From Rhizobium nepotum 39/7 (GTDB lineage Bacteria > Pseudomonadota > Alphaproteobacteria > Rhizobiales > Rhizobiaceae), in contig NZ_JWJH01000002.1 of NCBI RefSeq assembly GCF_000949865.1, positions 124,001 to 188,000 on the forward strand: a DNA stretch of 64,000 nucleotides, written 5' to 3'. Within the stretch, counting starts at the first letter, position 1. Every line of letters starts with the position of its first letter. Below, one piece after another: positions 1 through 8,449 of the stretch. The notes under the pieces are model-generated. The model was given only the letters and a program-made list of their open reading frames with translations. It was not told where the DNA came from and did no database searches. The position numbers and the translations under genes are program-made.

Positions 1-358
1 TGGACCGGATATTGGCGTTGGCGGCGTTTTCCTGCTGACGGGAATTGTCGAGCGCGGCCTTATGGGTGTCGAGCGTGGCTTCCGCCTGCGCCAGTTTCTG
101 GCGGTAGATGCGGTCGTCGATCTTCGCCAGCAACGTGCCTTGGCTGACCTCCTGATAATCCTTGACCGGCACGTCCACGACATAGCCGCTCACCTGCGGG
201 CTCATCGTCGTGACGTAACCCCGCACGAAGGCGTTGTCGGTCATTTCGACGGTGGAGAGGAACGGCGGCAGGCGCCAGGCGTAAAGCACGAGCGCGACAC
301 CGGCCAGGCCGCCGAGCAGCACGAGAATGGAAACGGGGGTAAAAAACTTCTTCAGCAT
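1..358 (-). CDS. HlyD/EmrA-family membrane fusion protein (partial, N-terminal part)
   Basis: Periplasmic adaptor of a tripartite drug efflux pump, working with the MFS pump encoded just upstream. The 119 visible residues start with a short cytoplasmic LKK segment and one membrane anchor (about residues 6-27). A beta-barrel/lipoyl-like part follows, with the family motif TDNAFVRG and then VSGYVVDVPVKDYQEV. The visible part ends at the start of a coiled-coil hairpin rich in Gln, Ala and Glu. The C-terminus lies outside the window. The ATG is 19 nt after the MFS stop codon, so it is the last gene of a marR-pump-adaptor operon; in E. coli emrRAB the adaptor comes before the pump. Substrate unknown. 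Confidence 0.9.
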   Translation of the reverse strand, partial: MLKKFFTPVSILVLLGGLAGVALVLYAWRLPPFLSTVEMTDNAFVRGYVTTMSPQVSGYVVDVPVKDYQEVSQGTLLAKIDDRIYRQKLAQAEATLDTHKAALDNSRQQENAANANIRS

Positions 359-377
359 TTTATCACTCTTGGAGGGT

Positions 378-2066
378 TCAAGACTGTTGTGCCGGTGCCA
401 CATCGACACTGTTCCCCAAAAGGAACGGGCGGATGCGCAGCCATGCAAGGTGGATCAAAAGCGCGATGAGCGCCAGCGCCGAAACAACTGATATCAGCAG
501 GAACGTGTCGTTATAGGCGAGCACATAGGCCTCCTTGCTGACCTGCTGGCCAAGAAGGGAAAGTCCCTCGGCCTTCAGCAGCGCCGGATCGGTGATGACG
601 TGGCTGTAAGCGCCGGAAAGCTGCGACACACGCTGGGCGACAACGGGGTTGGTGAGCAGGATATTCTCCACCAGGATATTGGAGTGGAATTTTTCGCGCA
701 GCGTCACGAAACTGCCAAGCAGCCCGGTCATCAGCATCGATCCGGTGATCTGGGTGAACAGGAAGATGGTGATGAAATTCACCAGATAGGGCGCGCCGCG
801 CGCCAGTGCGGCGGCAAATCCCTTGGCCATCACAGGCGGCAGGAACATGGCGGCGCCAAACGCGATCATCATCTGGCTGAGATACATTTCACTCGGCCGC
901 GTGAGATTGGTGGACTGGCTGTCCATGAACGATCCGGCGGCAATCAGCGTCAGCGCAATCACGTGGGCCGTATCGACGTATTTCGTCAGCATCAGCCATG
1001 CGCATGCCGCACCGCCAAGCACCGTCGCCAGAAGCACCAGGGCATAAAGCGTGATCGTCTGGTCGTTCAAAAGGCCAAGCTGCTGGTAAAAGCTCACCGC
1101 CGTCGAGGATTGCTCCGAGGAAACCGCACGGTAGATGAGCAAGACCGCTATGACATGCAGGTTGGTTTTCGAGAAAATCCAGCGCAGGTCGAGCAGCGGG
1201 TTTTTGCGCGGCAATTCGATGAAGGCCATCAGCGTCAGAAGCGTGATCGATATCGCCAGAAGCACGCCCAGCCACCATGTTTCGAACCACCAGTAGAACC
1301 GGCCGAGCGTCAGCATGACCGCGAGGCAGCCAAGACCACCCGCAAGCAGAAGATAGCTCAGAATATCCATGCGCTCGATGACTTTCGCACGCGGCGGCGG
1401 CGTGACCTTGAGCACGTAGATCATGGCGAACGAAATCAGCGCAAATCCCACTTCCATGGAATAAAGCGCGTTCCAGCCGCCGATTTCCAGCAAGGAGGGT
1501 GAGACGATGCGCGCCAGCGGTGCCGACAGCAAGGTGCCGGTGAGCGCTATGCTGAAACCGAGCGAAAATTTCCGCGCGGGCGGAAAGGCTTCCAGAATAT
1601 AAAGAAAGCCGAGCGACGAAATCGGCGCGGCAGCCATGCCGCTGACAAAACGAATAACGATCGCCGAATGCAGGTCCGTTACGAACAGGTTGAGACAGGA
1701 AGCGACCACGAAGACGATAATCGAAAGTTCGGCAAAGGGCCGCAATCCATATTGCGTTCGCACCTTGAACAGCGCGACGGAAAACGTGGCATAGGGCGCC
1801 ATATAGGCGGCGGAGAGCCAGGCGACCTCGGCCACCGTGGCGGAAAACTCGCCCTGCAACTGATAGAGATTGGCCATGAGGAGGTTCATGCCCAGCCCTT
1901 GAGTGATGAAGAACGACAGGCCCGCGAAGATGAAGCACAGCCGCAGCCATACCGGACGCTCCACCGGTTGCGGCGCGGCGGCAGCGCCGGGTTCCGGCGC
2001 GGTCTCGCCAGCGTCGGCATTTTCGGAAACGCCCTGATCGGCTGTTTGCGGGATGACCGTTCTCAC
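378..2066 (-). CDS. MFS multidrug efflux transporter, DHA2/EmrB-like
   Basis: Inner-membrane proton-coupled drug exporter of 562 aa, the length expected for a 14-helix DHA2 transporter. About 45 N-terminal residues are polar and Pro/Ala/Glu-rich, before the first membrane helix near residue 45. Many hydrophobic helices follow to the C-terminus, including a loop before the last helix pair (about 440-520) typical of EmrB-like proteins. The start overlaps the MarR stop by 4 nt (ATGA), so translation is probably coupled and the pump is probably under MarR control. The adaptor gene follows. I cannot infer the substrate. Confidence 0.88.
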   Translation of the reverse strand: MRTVIPQTADQGVSENADAGETAPEPGAAAAPQPVERPVWLRLCFIFAGLSFFITQGLGMNLLMANLYQLQGEFSATVAEVAWLSAAYMAPYATFSVALFKVRTQYGLRPFAELSIIVFVVASCLNLFVTDLHSAIVIRFVSGMAAAPISSLGFLYILEAFPPARKFSLGFSIALTGTLLSAPLARIVSPSLLEIGGWNALYSMEVGFALISFAMIYVLKVTPPPRAKVIERMDILSYLLLAGGLGCLAVMLTLGRFYWWFETWWLGVLLAISITLLTLMAFIELPRKNPLLDLRWIFSKTNLHVIAVLLIYRAVSSEQSSTAVSFYQQLGLLNDQTITLYALVLLATVLGGAACAWLMLTKYVDTAHVIALTLIAAGSFMDSQSTNLTRPSEMYLSQMMIAFGAAMFLPPVMAKGFAAALARGAPYLVNFITIFLFTQITGSMLMTGLLGSFVTLREKFHSNILVENILLTNPVVAQRVSQLSGAYSHVITDPALLKAEGLSLLGQQVSKEAYVLAYNDTFLLISVVSALALIALLIHLAWLRIRPFLLGNSVDVAPAQQS

Positions 2067-2518
2067 GATTGCACCCTCCCGGCCGCGAGGTTTTGCAGAT
2101 TGGCCGAAAGCCTGCGCATGACATCCAGCGCCATCGCCAGATCCTGCGAGGAAACATCGGCGGCGATTTCCGAACGCAGCGCCTTTGCCACCGCCTGCAC
2201 CGTCTCGGAGGTTTTCTCCCCTTCCGCCGTCATGTGGATGCGTTTGGCACGGCGGTCGGTCTCATCGGAGCGGCGCTCGATGAGGTTCTGTTTCTCCATG
2301 CCATCAAGCACACGCACCAGTGTCGGCGTTTCTATTTCCATTTCCTCGGCGAGTTCCGTCTGGGTCAGCGGCCCGCGCCGCGACAGGGCGAAAAGCGCAC
2401 GCGCACGCGCAAGCGTCAGACCGCTTTCCCCTACCCGCGCGTCGAAAAATGCGCGCAGCTTGCGGGTGAAGGCGGAAACCTCGTCCAGAAGCTGTTCCTT
2501 GTCGGTTTCGCGGGACAT
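2063..2518 (-). CDS. MarR-family transcriptional regulator
   Basis: Winged-helix repressor of 151 aa, expected to release its operator on binding phenolic or drug ligands. The recognition region reads TQTELAEEMEIETPTLVRVLDGM (residues about 60-80), followed by the wing segment SDETDRRAKRIHMTAEG, a classic MarR wing. I chose the ATG at 2518 because AAGG lies about 9 nt upstream; the longer reading frame begins with GTG at 2542 and has no ribosome-binding site. It overlaps the pump gene by 4 nt, so it most likely represses its own operon. Confidence 0.9.
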   Translation of the reverse strand: MSRETDKEQLLDEVSAFTRKLRAFFDARVGESGLTLARARALFALSRRGPLTQTELAEEMEIETPTLVRVLDGMEKQNLIERRSDETDRRAKRIHMTAEGEKTSETVQAVAKALRSEIAADVSSQDLAMALDVMRRLSANLQNLAAGRVQS

Positions 2519-2542
2519 ATCAGTAAGCCTTATAATTAGCAC

Positions 2543-2566
2543 ACTACTTATTTACTGCCTATTTAT
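2543..2566. promoter_or_regulatory. Tandem direct repeat, candidate MarR operator
   Basis: Two 13-mers, ACTACTTATTTAC and ACTGCCTATTTAT, match at 10 of 13 positions with an 11-bp period (one helical turn). They sit 25-48 bp upstream of the chosen marR start in an AT-rich island of otherwise GC-rich DNA. The position suits an autoregulatory operator or the promoter of the efflux operon. The assignment is an inference. Confidence 0.35.
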
Positions 2567-2606
2567 TCGGAGACCTGACGATTTTCAAGTTTCTTTCATG
2601 CCGGGT

Positions 2607-2631
2607 CTGCCATGCGGTAAACTCATGGCAG
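2607..2631. repeat. Inverted repeat between marR and dnaB
   Basis: CTGCCATG and CATGGCAG form a perfect 8-bp stem around a 9-nt loop. There is no T-run, so it is not a simple terminator. It lies in the 324-bp divergent gap (2519-2842) that should hold promoters for the marR operon and dnaB. I see no gene in that gap. Confidence 0.4.
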
Positions 2632-2842
2632 CGAATCACATTGCCATGAAATTCCGGGGCCCTCAAACCGGGTCCGTCCCTCACCCGCCTGTGGATTGCT
2701 GGGGACAACTGAAGATGTGATCCAGCTTTGCAGAGCGGACGTCAGCCTGCGGTGTAGTGTTGCAACAATATCATTGACTGCCATGCCCCAGAACGCCAAA
2801 CCCAAGGTTTAAGCACAAAGGCAAAGGGAGATCGCGCAAACC

Positions 2843-4339
2843 ATGAACGACGCTGTGAGAAAGATCACCCCCGCGCAACCGGCGGAACCGCACTATCGCG
2901 AGGCCCCGAACAATATCGAGGCGGAACAGGCGCTGCTTGGCGCCATTCTCGTCAACAATGACGCCTATTACCGCGTGTCGGATTTTTTGAAGCCCGTGCA
3001 CCTCTACGAACCCCTGCACCGCAAGATTTTCGAGGTGGCGGGCGATATCATCCGCATGGGCAAGACCGCCAATCCGGTAACGATCAAGACCTTCCTGCCG
3101 GCCGACGACAAGATCGGCGACCTGACGGTGGCGCAATATCTCGCGCGTCTGGCCGCCGAAGCCGTGTCGATCATCAATGCGGAAGATTACGGCCGGGCGA
3201 TCTACGATCTGGCGCTGCGCCGCGCGCTGATCCAGATCGGCGAAGATGTCGTCAATATCGCCTATGACGCGCCGCTGGACATGCCGCCGCAGACGCAGAT
3301 CGAAGATACCGAACGCCGCCTGTTCGAACTGGCGGAAACCGGCCGTTACGACGGCGGCTTCCAGTCGTTCAACGATGCGGTGGCGCTGGCCATCGACATG
3401 GCGGGTGCTGCCTTCGAGCGTGACGGCAATCTTTCTGGCATTTCCACCGGCATTCATTCGCTCGACGCCCGCATGGGCGGCCTGCAGCGGTCCGACCTTA
3501 TCGTTCTTGCCGGTCGTCCGGGCATGGGTAAAACCTCGCTTGCCACCAACATCGCCTATAACATCGCGGCGTCCTATGATCAGGAAGTCCAGCCAGATGG
3601 TTCGTTCAAGGCGAAGAACGGCGGCGTTGTCGGCTTTTATTCGCTCGAAATGTCGTCCGAACAGCTGGCGACCCGTATCATTTCCGAGCAGACCGAAGTC
3701 TCATCCTCGAAAATCCGCCGCGGCGAGATCACCGAGGCCGATTTCGAAAAGCTCGTCGCCTGCTCCCAGATGATGCAGAAAGTGCCGCTCTATATCGACC
3801 AGACCGGTGGTATCTCCATCGCCCAGCTTTCCGCCCGCGCCCGCCGCCTGAAGCGCCAGCGTGGCCTCGACGTTCTGGTGGTGGACTATATTCAGCTGAT
3901 GACCGGGGCTGGCAAAAGCGGCGAAAACCGCGTGCAGGAAATCACCCAGATCACCACGGGCCTCAAAGCGCTGGGCAAGGAACTCAACGTTCCGATCATC
4001 GCGCTTTCACAGCTCTCCCGTGCGGTGGAAAGCCGCGAGGACAAGCGTCCCCAGCTCTCCGACCTGCGTGAATCGGGCTCCATCGAGCAGGACGCCGACG
4101 TGGTGCTGTTCGTGTTCCGCGAGGAATATTACGTCAAGAACATGGAGCCGCGCGATCCCGCCGACCCGAAATACACCGAATGGGAAACGCATTTCGACCG
4201 GGTGAAGGGCACGGCCGACGTCATCATCGCCAAGCAGCGTCACGGACCGACCGGCACGGTGAAGCTCGCCTTCCAGGCCGAATTCACCCGCTTTGCCGAT
4301 CTGGCCGACCCGTCCTTCAGCCAGTACGAAGAGCATTGA
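2843..4339 (+). CDS. dnaB: Replicative DNA helicase DnaB
   Basis: Hexameric 5'-3' helicase at the replication fork that interacts with primase. The 498-aa protein has an N-terminal DnaB domain (about 20-125) and a C-terminal RecA-like domain. Walker A is GRPGMGKT at 224-231, Walker B is LVVDYIQL, and the nucleotide-sensing motif is SQLSRAVESR. About 17 extra residues (QEVQPDGSFKAKNGG region) separate Walker A from the next conserved strand, a feature I associate with alphaproteobacterial DnaB. The ATG follows a purine-rich stretch (GGGAGATCG). Standalone gene. Confidence 0.98.
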   Translation: MNDAVRKITPAQPAEPHYREAPNNIEAEQALLGAILVNNDAYYRVSDFLKPVHLYEPLHRKIFEVAGDIIRMGKTANPVTIKTFLPADDKIGDLTVAQYLARLAAEAVSIINAEDYGRAIYDLALRRALIQIGEDVVNIAYDAPLDMPPQTQIEDTERRLFELAETGRYDGGFQSFNDAVALAIDMAGAAFERDGNLSGISTGIHSLDARMGGLQRSDLIVLAGRPGMGKTSLATNIAYNIAASYDQEVQPDGSFKAKNGGVVGFYSLEMSSEQLATRIISEQTEVSSSKIRRGEITEADFEKLVACSQMMQKVPLYIDQTGGISIAQLSARARRLKRQRGLDVLVVDYIQLMTGAGKSGENRVQEITQITTGLKALGKELNVPIIALSQLSRAVESREDKRPQLSDLRESGSIEQDADVVLFVFREEYYVKNMEPRDPADPKYTEWETHFDRVKGTADVIIAKQRHGPTGTVKLAFQAEFTRFADLADPSFSQYEEH

Positions 4340-4353
4340 TCCGAATTGAACAA

Positions 4354-4386
4354 CGAGGGCGGACCGGCTTCAGCCTGTCGCCCTCG
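4354..4386 (+). terminator. Hairpin after dnaB
   Basis: CGAGGGCG and CGCCCTCG enclose an inner GGC/GCC stem with a TTCA loop, 15 nt after the dnaB stop. No clear U-tract follows, so it may be a weak or bidirectional terminator shared with the converging azlD gene. Confidence 0.5.
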
Positions 4387-4449
4387 GTATTCTGATGCGC
4401 CTTCACAATCGAATGCACAGAGTCTTTTCAAGGCTTTGGCAGGATCGCC

Positions 4450-4752
4450 TCACAATCCGATTCCGCGCAGCAGCGCCACGGTGACGACGCCGAAGGTTGC
4501 GGCCGGCAGGAGGCTGAGGCGGAGTGCAGCAATCGCCGTCACCGCACAGGCGATGGTTTCCGCCAGCCCGCTTGCAAGCGCTGTCGGCGTGACCACGGCC
4601 ATCAGAACAGCGGGCGGAACTGCGCCGAGCGCTTTTTTCAGACGTGGCGTCAGAGTGAAATGATCGACCAGCAGCAGACCGCCCAGGCGCGTGGCGACGG
4701 TTGCCGCCATCATGGCGAGGATCGTGAGCAGCGTGTTTGCATCAAGCGTCAT
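4450..4752 (-). CDS. azlD: AzlD-family branched-chain amino acid export subunit
   Basis: Small 100-aa membrane protein with three or four hydrophobic segments and the AzlD pattern TRLGGLLL followed by LKKALGAVPPAVL. It partners AzlC (BrnFE type) in exporting branched-chain amino acids or analogues. It overlaps the end of azlC by 4 nt (ATGA). It is the last gene of an AraC regulator-azlC-azlD unit. Confidence 0.9.
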   Translation of the reverse strand: MTLDANTLLTILAMMAATVATRLGGLLLVDHFTLTPRLKKALGAVPPAVLMAVVTPTALASGLAETIACAVTAIAALRLSLLPAATFGVVTVALLRGIGL

Positions 4753-5453
4753 GCCGGCTGCTCCAACTCTTCACCCTGACCGAAGGCGGCAACGGCAAGC
4801 CCCGTCAGGGCACCGGCGGCGATATACCAGGCGCCTGGCAACAGCGCATGGGTGAGATAAGCGGCACTGGCACTCGCCAAAAGCACGAGGCCCGTTTCCC
4901 TGCCCTTCCAGAACCCCATCAGCAGCACGATGAACACGGCCGGAAATGCAAAATCCAGACCGATGACCGACATGTCTCCCATGACGGAACCGAGCAATGC
5001 GCCTGCCAGAGTGGCAAGGTTCCAGACGAGATAAATCGACAGCGCAGCGCCCGTGAAAAAGGCCGCAGTCAGTCTGCTCGTGATGACGCGGAACTCCGAC
5101 AGCGCCCAGGATTCGTCGGTCAGCAGCAGCATGGCCGCATATTTTCGCCAACCGCTGAAGTCCTCCAGCTTGCCGGCGATGGAGGCGCTCATCAATACAT
5201 GGCGCAGATTGACCAGCAGTGCGGCGAAACCGAGAGCGCTCCAGCTTGCCGGATGCGTCCACAGATCCATGGCCACGAATTGCGAGCCGCCGGCAAAAAC
5301 CAGCAGCGACATCAGCGAAGCTTCCAGCGGCGACAGGCCCCTGCCGATGGCGACCGCACCGAACACCACGCCGATCGGCACCATCGCGACCAGCAGCGGG
5401 GCGGCGGCCCTCAACCCCGCGCCGAATTCCGCGCGCTTTTCCAAGTGGGACAT
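4749..5453 (-). CDS. azlC: AzlC-family branched-chain amino acid export permease
   Basis: Large subunit (234 aa) of the AzlCD/BrnFE exporter. Several hydrophobic segments are visible. Family motifs include PIGVVFGAVAIGRGL with SPLEASLMSLLVFAGGSQF in the first third. AGGAG lies 6 nt upstream of the ATG, a strong ribosome-binding site. A gene for an AraC-type regulator lies 94 nt upstream in the same direction, which suggests ligand-controlled expression. Exact substrate not determinable. Confidence 0.92.
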   Translation of the reverse strand: MSHLEKRAEFGAGLRAAAPLLVAMVPIGVVFGAVAIGRGLSPLEASLMSLLVFAGGSQFVAMDLWTHPASWSALGFAALLVNLRHVLMSASIAGKLEDFSGWRKYAAMLLLTDESWALSEFRVITSRLTAAFFTGAALSIYLVWNLATLAGALLGSVMGDMSVIGLDFAFPAVFIVLLMGFWKGRETGLVLLASASAAYLTHALLPGAWYIAAGALTGLAVAAFGQGEELEQPA

Positions 5454-5547
5454 CGCATTCTCCTTTTCAGAAGAGTGCGATTACGCCCGGCAAACCTCAC
5501 GGTCTTGAAGGAAAGTGACATTGCACGGCGGAAACGCCAAGTTGGGT

Positions 5548-6405
5548 TTACGCCACCCGGAATTGCCCCGGCGTGACGCCGGTGCGCGCCTTGAAATGCC
5601 GGGTGAAATGCGCCTGATCGGCAAAGCCGCACAGCGCCGCAACCTCGGCCGGCATCTCGCCGGCGCGCAGAAGACGGCGCGCCTGCCGGATGCGTATATC
5701 GGTCAGATATGCGTGCGGCGTTATATGAAATTCCTTACGGAAAGCGCGAATGAGGTGGGCGCGGCTGAGGCCGGCTATTGACGCCAGTTCCTCAAGGCCG
5801 ATATCTGTCTCGTAATTGTCGGAAAGATAGTCCCGGGCGATATGGACCGCCGTTTTCTCGCGGGTTTCGGCGGGCAGGATGATGGCGCTGCCGTGCCTGC
5901 CGAACAGTGTGGCGAGAACCGAAAACATGCCCTCATCCGCCTCCAGAGCGCCGGATCCGGTCTCCAGCCGCCGATGCGCCATCTGGAAGGCCGCCGCCAT
6001 CTGCGGATCGCGCGGCAGAAATCGCGGAAAGGACGGTGTGCCACGGAAAGCTCTACCCGTCACATCCTCGATGATATCGCGCAGAAGCGCCGCATCGGGA
6101 TAGATCATCCGGTAGCGATAGCCGCCGCCACCGGGCGCGCCGTCGTGAATCTCGCCCGGATTGATGAGATAGAGATGCCCCGGCCCCGTCTGCTCTGTGG
6201 TCCCCTGAATGGTGGAAATCTGCGAGCCGCTCTCGATCGCGCCGATCGAAAAGGTGTCATGCGCATGCGGCGAATATTCATGTGTCAGGAACGTCGCGCT
6301 CAGACATTCCATGCCACCGAAACGCCGATCGCGCCAGAAACGCGTCGTTTCCGTCGCCGCGACGGGCATGAAATCTAAGGCCTGTTCCTGCGAAACATTG
6401 TGCAT
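5548..6405 (-). CDS. AraC-family transcriptional regulator
   Basis: 285-aa activator with an N-terminal cupin-like AraC-binding domain (about 25-160; HTFSIGAIESG and GEIHDGAPGGGG are typical of the sugar-pocket fold). Two helix-turn-helix motifs follow in the C-terminal 100 residues: LEELASIAGLSRAHLIRAFR, then a second ending QAHFTRHFKARTGVTPGQFR. It precedes azlCD on the same strand and is the obvious candidate regulator. Effector unknown. Its start is 103 bp from the divergent alr start. Confidence 0.9.
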   Translation of the reverse strand: MHNVSQEQALDFMPVAATETTRFWRDRRFGGMECLSATFLTHEYSPHAHDTFSIGAIESGSQISTIQGTTEQTGPGHLYLINPGEIHDGAPGGGGYRYRMIYPDAALLRDIIEDVTGRAFRGTPSFPRFLPRDPQMAAAFQMAHRRLETGSGALEADEGMFSVLATLFGRHGSAIILPAETREKTAVHIARDYLSDNYETDIGLEELASIAGLSRAHLIRAFRKEFHITPHAYLTDIRIRQARRLLRAGEMPAEVAALCGFADQAHFTRHFKARTGVTPGQFRVA

Positions 6406-6507
6406 AGAGCGAGTTTAAATCAATCGGTCATTACCGTCTTGAACAAAAGTGCTAGGCTCCCACCCGGTTCCAAATCAACCGGACGCCAAATCAACCGGAC
6501 GCATGGC

Positions 6508-7701
6508 ATGACAGACGACTTTGAAGACACATTCCCCGAAAACGAAACTGGCCCCGAAAACGAAATCGATGCTTTCGAACATGCGCCGTTGAGGCTCACC
6601 GTCGATCTCGGTGCCTTGGCCGATAATTGGCGGGACATGAAGAAGCGTTCCGGCAATGCGCGGACGGCGGCTGTCGTCAAGGCGGACGCCTATGGGCTTG
6701 GCATCGAGGATTGCGGCGCGACGCTCTATCACGCCGGCGCGCGGGATTTCTTCGTGGCGACGGCGGCTGAAGGTGCGACCTTGCGGTCCTATGCCCCGGA
6801 AGCGCGCATCTTCGTGCTATCAGGCATCTGGCAGGGCCAGGAACGTCAGGTCTTCGACAATGATCTCGTGCCGGTTCTGGCCTCGGAAGAGCAGCTTTCC
6901 TTCTGGATGGCGACAGTTGCCGAGCGCGGCGACCACCCCTGCGCGCTGCATGTGGATACCGGCTTCAACCGGCTCGGCCTGCCGCTCGACGATGCACTAT
7001 TTCTGGCCGACGACGTGACCCGGCCGGCGAGTTTCGACCCGGTTCTGGTACTGTCGCATCTCGCCTGCGCCGACACGCCGTCTTCGCCCATGAACAAGGT
7101 CCAGCTCGAATCATTCCGGAAGGTTGGCGCCGCTTTCGAAGGTATCGAATCAAGCCTTTCGGCCTCGGCCGGGATATTTCTGGGTGCTGACTATCACTTC
7201 GACCTCACCCGCCCCGGCATCGCGCTTTATGGCGGCGAGGCTGTCAACGACGTTGCAAATCCGATGCGGCCCGTCGCCAGGGCCGAAGCACGGATCATCC
7301 AGATTCGCGAAGCGGGCGAAGGCCAGACCGTCAGCTATGGCGGCACCTTCCTGCTCAAAAGGGCAAGCCGCCTTGCCATCGCTTCCGTCGGTTATGCGGA
7401 CGGATATCAGCGTTCTCTGTCCGGCTCCGGCATTCCGTTGCGCGAAATGGGCCATGGCGGCGCCTATGGCATCATCAACGGGCACAAGGCGCCGGTGGCC
7501 GGCCGCGTGACCATGGACCTCACCATTTTCGATGTGACTGACATACCGGCAAATGCCGTTCGCACCGGCGATTATATCGAGCTTTTCGGCCCTAACGTAC
7601 CGCTCGACGAGGTAGCGCGGGCGGCCGGCACAATCGGTTACGAGATGCTGACGGGGCTAGGCCTGCGTTATGAGCGGCAATATCTGATGGCTGACGACTA
7701 G
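6508..7701 (+). CDS. alr: Alanine racemase
   Basis: PLP enzyme (397 aa from this start) that interconverts L- and D-alanine for peptidoglycan or D-alanine catabolism. The PLP lysine is K58 in AAVVKADAYGLG. The catalytic tyrosine lies in SVGYADGYQR, and the substrate-binding Met is in GRVTMDLT. I chose the ATG at 6508 because the in-frame region upstream (from 6400) overlaps the divergent araC start and contains a repeated AAATCAACCGGACGC. The first 25 residues are acidic and not part of the usual fold, so a later start is possible. Confidence 0.93.
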   Translation: MTDDFEDTFPENETGPENEIDAFEHAPLRLTVDLGALADNWRDMKKRSGNARTAAVVKADAYGLGIEDCGATLYHAGARDFFVATAAEGATLRSYAPEARIFVLSGIWQGQERQVFDNDLVPVLASEEQLSFWMATVAERGDHPCALHVDTGFNRLGLPLDDALFLADDVTRPASFDPVLVLSHLACADTPSSPMNKVQLESFRKVGAAFEGIESSLSASAGIFLGADYHFDLTRPGIALYGGEAVNDVANPMRPVARAEARIIQIREAGEGQTVSYGGTFLLKRASRLAIASVGYADGYQRSLSGSGIPLREMGHGGAYGIINGHKAPVAGRVTMDLTIFDVTDIPANAVRTGDYIELFGPNVPLDEVARAAGTIGYEMLTGLGLRYERQYLMADD

Positions 7702-7735
7702 AATAGGTCAGGCTCATCCTGAGCCAGACCGATTC
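7701..7735 (+). terminator. Long hairpin after alr
   Basis: GGTCAGGCTCA and TGAGCCAGACC form an 11-bp stem (one A-A mismatch) with a 3-nt loop, extended by GAAT/ATTC outside. It begins at the alr stop codon. T-rich sequence follows about 10 nt further on. Probably ends alr transcription before the toxin-antitoxin pair. Confidence 0.55.
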
Positions 7736-7866
7736 TAGATTCCTCTATTTTCGTTTGTCTTTCGGGAAAACCGGGTTCCACTTTTCCCTGACAAACTCCG
7801 GGCCACGCCGTTGGCCCTTGGAAAGCGGAAGCGACCTGTGCTACAAGAGAACAAAAGGAGATCGAA

Positions 7867-8136
7867 ATGCCCGAAATCCATTTGAGCGAGCAAGATGAAA
7901 AGTTCATCGAAGAGCAGGTAGCGGCGGGCGTCTATAGTGATGCGGACGCGGTTATTCATGCGAGCCTGCAATTGCTGAGTAGCGATGAGGGCAAGAGGGC
8001 CGCACTTCAGTTGCTGATACAGGAAGGGCTTGACGATGCCGATGCGGGCCGGGTTCATCGCTATGCATCAGGAGAAGAATTCCTCAGCGATATAAAGCGC
8101 ATTTCCTCACAGCAAAAAATGGGGACTGATCATTAA
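7867..8136 (+). CDS. ParD-like ribbon-helix-helix antitoxin
   Basis: 89-aa protein. The N-terminal part (IHLSEQDEKFIEEQVAAGVY, then SDADAVIHASLQLL) is the ParD/CopG ribbon-helix-helix pattern; the acidic C-terminal half should wrap and neutralise the toxin. AGGAG lies 6-7 nt before the ATG. The 3' end overlaps the downstream ParE frame by 11 nt, typical of antitoxin-first operons. As a DNA-binding antitoxin it is expected to repress its own promoter. Confidence 0.88.
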   Translation: MPEIHLSEQDEKFIEEQVAAGVYSDADAVIHASLQLLSSDEGKRAALQLLIQEGLDDADAGRVHRYASGEEFLSDIKRISSQQKMGTDH

Positions 8137-8443
8137 ACTCCGGACCCCTATCTGGACCACGCGGGCAAGGCTCGATGTTGCCGAGGACCATGCCTATATC
8201 GAGACTGAAAATCCCGTTGCTGCGGATCGCCTTGTTCTCGATATTTTCTCCAAGATCGAATCGGTAGCGGCACTCGGCCTGTCCGGTGTTTCAAGAAGCG
8301 GATATGGAGTGGGATTGCGTAGCATCAGCTATCGTGAGCGTGTGATCTTTTTCCGCATCGATGAGGCTGATCTAACCGTTCTGCGCGTGCTGCACGGCCA
8401 CCAGGATATTTCCGCCAGCGATTTCAAACAAGAAGAAAACTGA
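8126..8443 (+). CDS. ParE/RelE-family toxin (apparent CTG start)
   Basis: 105-aa frame directly after the antitoxin, overlapping it by 11 nt and ending 6 nt before radA. The translation matches the ParE fold: an N-terminal strand (IIKLRTPIWTTRARLDV), two helices (AYIETENPVAADRLVLDI), and C-terminal strands ending SISYRERVIFFRID and LTVLRVLHGHQDI. ParE toxins poison DNA gyrase, but some members differ. No ATG, GTG or TTG occurs in frame near the expected start. The only usable codon at the right place is CTG at 8126, where relatives would have ATG before ATCATTAAA. It may be expressed weakly or silenced by start loss; the rest of the frame is intact. Confidence 0.75.
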   Translation: MIIKLRTPIWTTRARLDVAEDHAYIETENPVAADRLVLDIFSKIESVAALGLSGVSRSGYGVGLRSISYRERVIFFRIDEADLTVLRVLHGHQDISASDFKQEEN

Positions 8444-8449
8444 CATAAC

